NCBI RefSeq assembly: GCF_900184995.1
Contig: NZ_LT860097.1
Span: 1-64,000 of the forward strand
Direction of reading: 5' to 3'
Source of the DNA: Konateibacter massiliensis
GTDB taxonomy: Bacteria; Bacillota; Clostridia; Lachnospirales; Lachnospiraceae
DNA length: 64,000 bases
Numbering within the stretch: the stretch's first letter is position 1; each line of letters begins with the position of its first letter. The position numbers were made by a program, and so were the translations under genes. This document shows positions 61,757 to 64,000 of the stretch, piece by piece. Below the pieces are notes generated by a model. It was not told the DNA's origin, did no database searches, and was given only the letters and a program-made list of their open reading frames with translations.

Positions 61757-62251
61757 ATGAAGAAAATTATTTTGATGGGACGAAGTGAATGTGGTAAAAC
61801 GACATTGCGCCAGGCATTGAAAGGAGATACCCTTCACTACCATAAGACACAATATGTAAATCACTATGATGTGGTTATTGATACACCGGGAGAATATGCC
61901 GAAAATCATACATTAGGGCGGGCACTTGCTCTGTATTCCTATGAAGCTGATGTGGTAGGGCTTTTAATCAGCGCTACGGAAAGCTATTCTTTGTTTCCGC
62001 CCTGCGTGACAGCCGTATCTACAAGACCGGTTATCGGTATCGTAACGCAGATTGATGAGGAAAACGGAAATCCCGAGCAGGCGGAAGAATGGCTTCGTCT
62101 TGCAGGCTGTGAGACAGTCTTTTTTGTGAGCTCTTACACCGGTGAGGGAATCTGGCAGATTATCGATTACCTAAAGGAAGACGGAGACGTTCTGCCGTGG
62201 AAAGAAGATACAGCAGAACAGCCAAGGACGGTTCTTTCAACAAAGAATTAA
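61757..62251 (+). CDS. EutP/PduV-like GTPase
   Basis: The 164-residue protein has a Ras-like P-loop GRSECGKTT (residues 8-16), the DTPGEYAEN switch and TQID as the nucleotide-specificity motif. EutP and PduV are small GTP/ATP-binding proteins linked with ethanolamine or propanediol microcompartments; PduV can associate with the shell, and some EutP proteins act as acetate kinases. It lies 15 nt after the shell protein gene with a weak ribosome site, suggesting coupled expression. Confidence 0.87.
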   Translation: MKKIILMGRSECGKTTLRQALKGDTLHYHKTQYVNHYDVVIDTPGEYAENHTLGRALALYSYEADVVGLLISATESYSLFPPCVTAVSTRPVIGIVTQIDEENGNPEQAEEWLRLAGCETVFFVSSYTGEGIWQIIDYLKEDGDVLPWKEDTAEQPRTVLSTKN

Positions 62252-62286
62252 ATTTTGTTACAGTTCACAATATCGTGAGGTGTTTT

Positions 62287-62886
62287 ATGTTAGATAAGGC
62301 AGTACCATATAAGCGTATTATTATGAAGCTGGATTATGAGAAAAATCATAGCACGGCAAATATAATACTGCCCGAAGGATATTCCTTTCAAATGTATGAG
62401 GAAGGAATGGAGGAGGAATGGGCAGAGACAGAGGCAGAGGTTTTGGAATTTGACACGAAGGAAAAGGCTCTTGCTTATTTTAAGAAAAATCTGCTTCCGT
62501 ATAAGGAAAATCTGAAAAAAAGAATGATTTTTGTGGTGAATAAAGAGGGGACAGCTGTTGCCAATGCCTGTGCCTGGTATGCTGATTACAAGGGAAAGCA
62601 TCAGGCACATGTCCACTATGTTGCGGTGAGACCGGACTATCAGGGGTTAGGCATTGGAAAGGCAGTATTTCAAAAGATACTGACTCTTTTTCCGGTTTAT
62701 GAACCAAATGAGGACATTTATCTCCATACCCAGACATGGAGCCATGTTGCAATTCGCATGTATCTTACAATGGGGTTTCGGTTGATAAAGGATGAGTTTA
62801 TCGGCTATCATCAAAAGGATTATGAGGAAGCTGTGCGCACTCTGGAGAAGATTTATGATAGAGAGACGATAAAAAAGACATCTTGA
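62287..62886 (+). CDS. GNAT family N-acetyltransferase
   Basis: The ~199-residue protein has a C-terminal GNAT domain (VHYVAVRPDYQGLGIGKAVF, about residues 111-130; YLTMGFRLIKDEF at the end). The N-terminal half has no family marks. The acceptor is unknown. The start is taken as ATG 62287, after GTGAGGTG; the longer frame begins inside the EutP gene. The stop codon is inside the terminator hairpin. Confidence 0.8.
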   Translation: MLDKAVPYKRIIMKLDYEKNHSTANIILPEGYSFQMYEEGMEEEWAETEAEVLEFDTKEKALAYFKKNLLPYKENLKKRMIFVVNKEGTAVANACAWYADYKGKHQAHVHYVAVRPDYQGLGIGKAVFQKILTLFPVYEPNEDIYLHTQTWSHVAIRMYLTMGFRLIKDEFIGYHQKDYEEAVRTLEKIYDRETIKKTS

Positions 62887-62909
62887 ATAAAATTTCAAGA
62901 TGTCTTTTT
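62872..62909. terminator. bidirectional terminator between GNAT gene and lgt
   Basis: AAAAAGACATCTTGAA pairs with TTCAAGATGTCTTTTT around a 6-nt loop. The left arm contains the GNAT stop codon; A and T runs on both sides serve both directions. Confidence 0.88.
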
Positions 62910-62923
62910 ATATGATAGGAAAA

Positions 62924-63694
62924 TCATTCTTCGATATCGGATTTATCCTCTCTTTTATTCAATACATAGCCCATAACAAGGCCGGCAAGTACGATAAAGA
63001 TAGAGATAAACTGTGAGGTGGAAAGCGCTCCGATGCTTCCGCGTACCAAATCACCTCTAAAGAACTCAATGATAAAGCGTCCGATGCCGTATAAAACTAA
63101 ATAGGCGCTTGCGACAAGCCCTGATTTTGAATTCTTTCTTGCAAACAGGATGAGAACAAGAGCGATAGCAAAATCACCAAGGCTGGACATTAGCTGTGTT
63201 GGCACTAAGTGAATGTGGTTTGGCGCGTACTCAGAGTTTTGAAATACAATGCTAAAGCCCGAAGTCGTTTCCAAGCCATAGCAGCAGCCTGCAAAAAAGC
63301 AGCCGACACGCCCAAAGCCTTGTGCGATAGCCAAGGAAGGCACAAGTAAATCAAAATATGTTAAAAAGTTCTTTTTCTTATATCGGCAGTAGAGATAAGC
63401 AGCTAAAATTCCGCCGATAATACCGCCGTACACAACAAAGCCGTCCATCAGCTCCAACAAACTGGCTGGATTCTCGAGAATAGTTTTCCATTTCGTAATG
63501 AAATACAAAAGCTTAGCTCCCAACAGTCCGAAAATAATGCAGACAAAGGCGAGATTAAAGAGAAAATCTCGGTCAAGGCCTCTTTTTTTTGCACGGTAAT
63601 CAGCAGAAAGAAGTGCTGCAATAAAGCCAATTCCGATTAATAAACCATAGCTATGTACGGTAATGGGACCAATACTGAATAAATCGTTATACAT
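62924..63694 (-). CDS. lgt: prolipoprotein diacylglyceryl transferase
   Basis: The 256-residue membrane enzyme transfers diacylglycerol from phosphatidylglycerol to the lipobox cysteine of prelipoproteins. About seven membrane helices are visible, with HSYGLLIGIGF near the N terminus and the signature region GRVGCFFAGCCYG. That signature replaces the usual GRxGNFxNxE core; Clostridial Lgt proteins often have this GCCYG form. It would process the lipoproteins at 34245, 35699 and 40792. GGAT precedes the start; the gene is in its own unit next to tRNA-Gly. Confidence 0.92.
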   Translation of the reverse strand: MYNDLFSIGPITVHSYGLLIGIGFIAALLSADYRAKKRGLDRDFLFNLAFVCIIFGLLGAKLLYFITKWKTILENPASLLELMDGFVVYGGIIGGILAAYLYCRYKKKNFLTYFDLLVPSLAIAQGFGRVGCFFAGCCYGLETTSGFSIVFQNSEYAPNHIHLVPTQLMSSLGDFAIALVLILFARKNSKSGLVASAYLVLYGIGRFIIEFFRGDLVRGSIGALSTSQFISIFIVLAGLVMGYVLNKREDKSDIEE

Positions 63695-63765
63695 AGAGGT
63701 ATCCTTTCTGGTGTGAAATTTTGTAAAATGAGAGTCGGTATGAAGTTATACCAGCTATAAATAGT

Positions 63766-63809
63766 TTTTATAACATAGGAAACTCGTAGTAATTTCCTAT
63801 GTTATAAAA
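63766..63809. repeat. fragment of family 3 repeat (5' palindrome only)
   Basis: TTTTATAACATAGGAAA and its near-complement ATTTCCTATGTTATAAAA form a 15-bp stem around CTCGTAGTA. Family 3 copies start with the same palindrome, with ACATAG/CTATGT here instead of TCATAG/CTATGA. It lies between tRNA-Gly and lgt. Confidence 0.6.
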
Positions 63810-63847
63810 CAAATAAGACTCTATGATAATCATAAAGTCTTAAGAAG

Positions 63848-63920
63848 AGCGATAGACGAGACTCGAACTCGCGACCTCCACCTTGGCAAGGTGGCGTACT
63901 ACCAACTGTACTACTATCGC
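63848..63920 (-). tRNA. tRNA-Gly (anticodon GCC)
   Basis: On the minus strand GCGATAG pairs with CTATCGC. The anticodon stem CCACC/GGTGG holds TTGCCAA (anticodon GCC), the T loop is TTCGAGT and the discriminator is T, as usual for glycine tRNA. CCA is not encoded. Confidence 0.95.
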
Positions 63921-63959
63921 ATAACCAATATATTCTGTTTGAAAACTGCTACGTTAGAT

Positions 63960-63988
63960 ACTATACTATAAAAATTTATGTTTGTCAA
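63960..63988 (-). promoter_or_regulatory. sigma-A promoter of tRNA-Gly
   Basis: On the minus strand TTGACA (63988-63983), a 17-nt spacer and TATAGT (63965-63960), about 40 nt before the tRNA. Confidence 0.8.
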
Positions 63989-64000
63989 GAATGAAATCTT

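Overview
The window (about 40 % G+C by eye) reads as a chromosome segment of a spore-forming, low-GC Clostridia, most likely a member of the Lachnospiraceae. Pointers are the protein families (DUF5721, DUF3784, CotF-like coat proteins, a SleB-type cell wall hydrolase, GerMN lipoproteins, AddAB), strong AGGAGG ribosome binding sites, sigma-A promoters, an Asn-type T-box and a CIRCE operator. The genus cannot be fixed from sequence alone. No prophage, conjugative element, CRISPR array or defence island was seen. The only protein-coding mobile element is an IS200-type insertion sequence.

Layout. 1-700: 3' end of a 23S rRNA gene, tRNA-Trp and a structured repeat, with no 5S rRNA gene. 0.98-5.6 kb: iron alcohol dehydrogenase, AraC-type regulator, two small coat-like proteins and a GT-C-like membrane protein. 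5.7-13 kb: a 65-bp tandem palindromic repeat, MATE transporter, RNA m5C methyltransferase, cell wall hydrolase, L,D-transpeptidase, Mrp ATPase and a HAD nucleotidase. 13-21 kb: HD hydrolase, uridine kinase, half-size EamA transporter, FAD dehydrogenase, parvulin-like protein, CheY-like regulator and a chemoreceptor. 20.8-28 kb: HtpG under a CIRCE element, DUF5721, M18 aminopeptidase, DegV, a small membrane protein and a DHH phosphoesterase. 27.8-34.2 kb: arginine biosynthesis, with argG divergent from argC-GNAT-argJ-argB-argD and ArgR-like boxes over both promoters.

34-47 kb: two lipoproteins (phosphoesterase; solute-binding protein with an acidic insert), a DMT transporter, a comEA-response regulator-kinase-GerMN-comEC cluster, aldose epimerase and RecJ. 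47-51.7 kb: an Asn-type T-box leader cut off from the gatCAB operon by an IS200-type element. 51.9-61.2 kb: a surface protein, DUF3784 and the AddAB helicase-nuclease. 61.3-64 kb: a lone EutS/PduU shell protein with an EutP/PduV GTPase, a GNAT enzyme, Lgt and tRNA-Gly.

The most unusual content is intergenic. At least four families of structured, dispersed non-coding repeats recur here: (1) a ~105-bp hairpin element (571, 51707); (2) a 65-bp triple-palindrome unit, tandem at 5720 and single at 15455, with a TATAAT box inside the first palindrome; (3) a ~120-bp element with stems that change on both sides (13058, 13978, 26335, 48301, plus fragments); (4) a ~185-bp MITE-like element with terminal inverted repeats of up to 18 bp (11142, 25045, 46943), one copy of which encodes the last residues and stop codon of the L,D-transpeptidase. 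These families are the best candidates for something undescribed.
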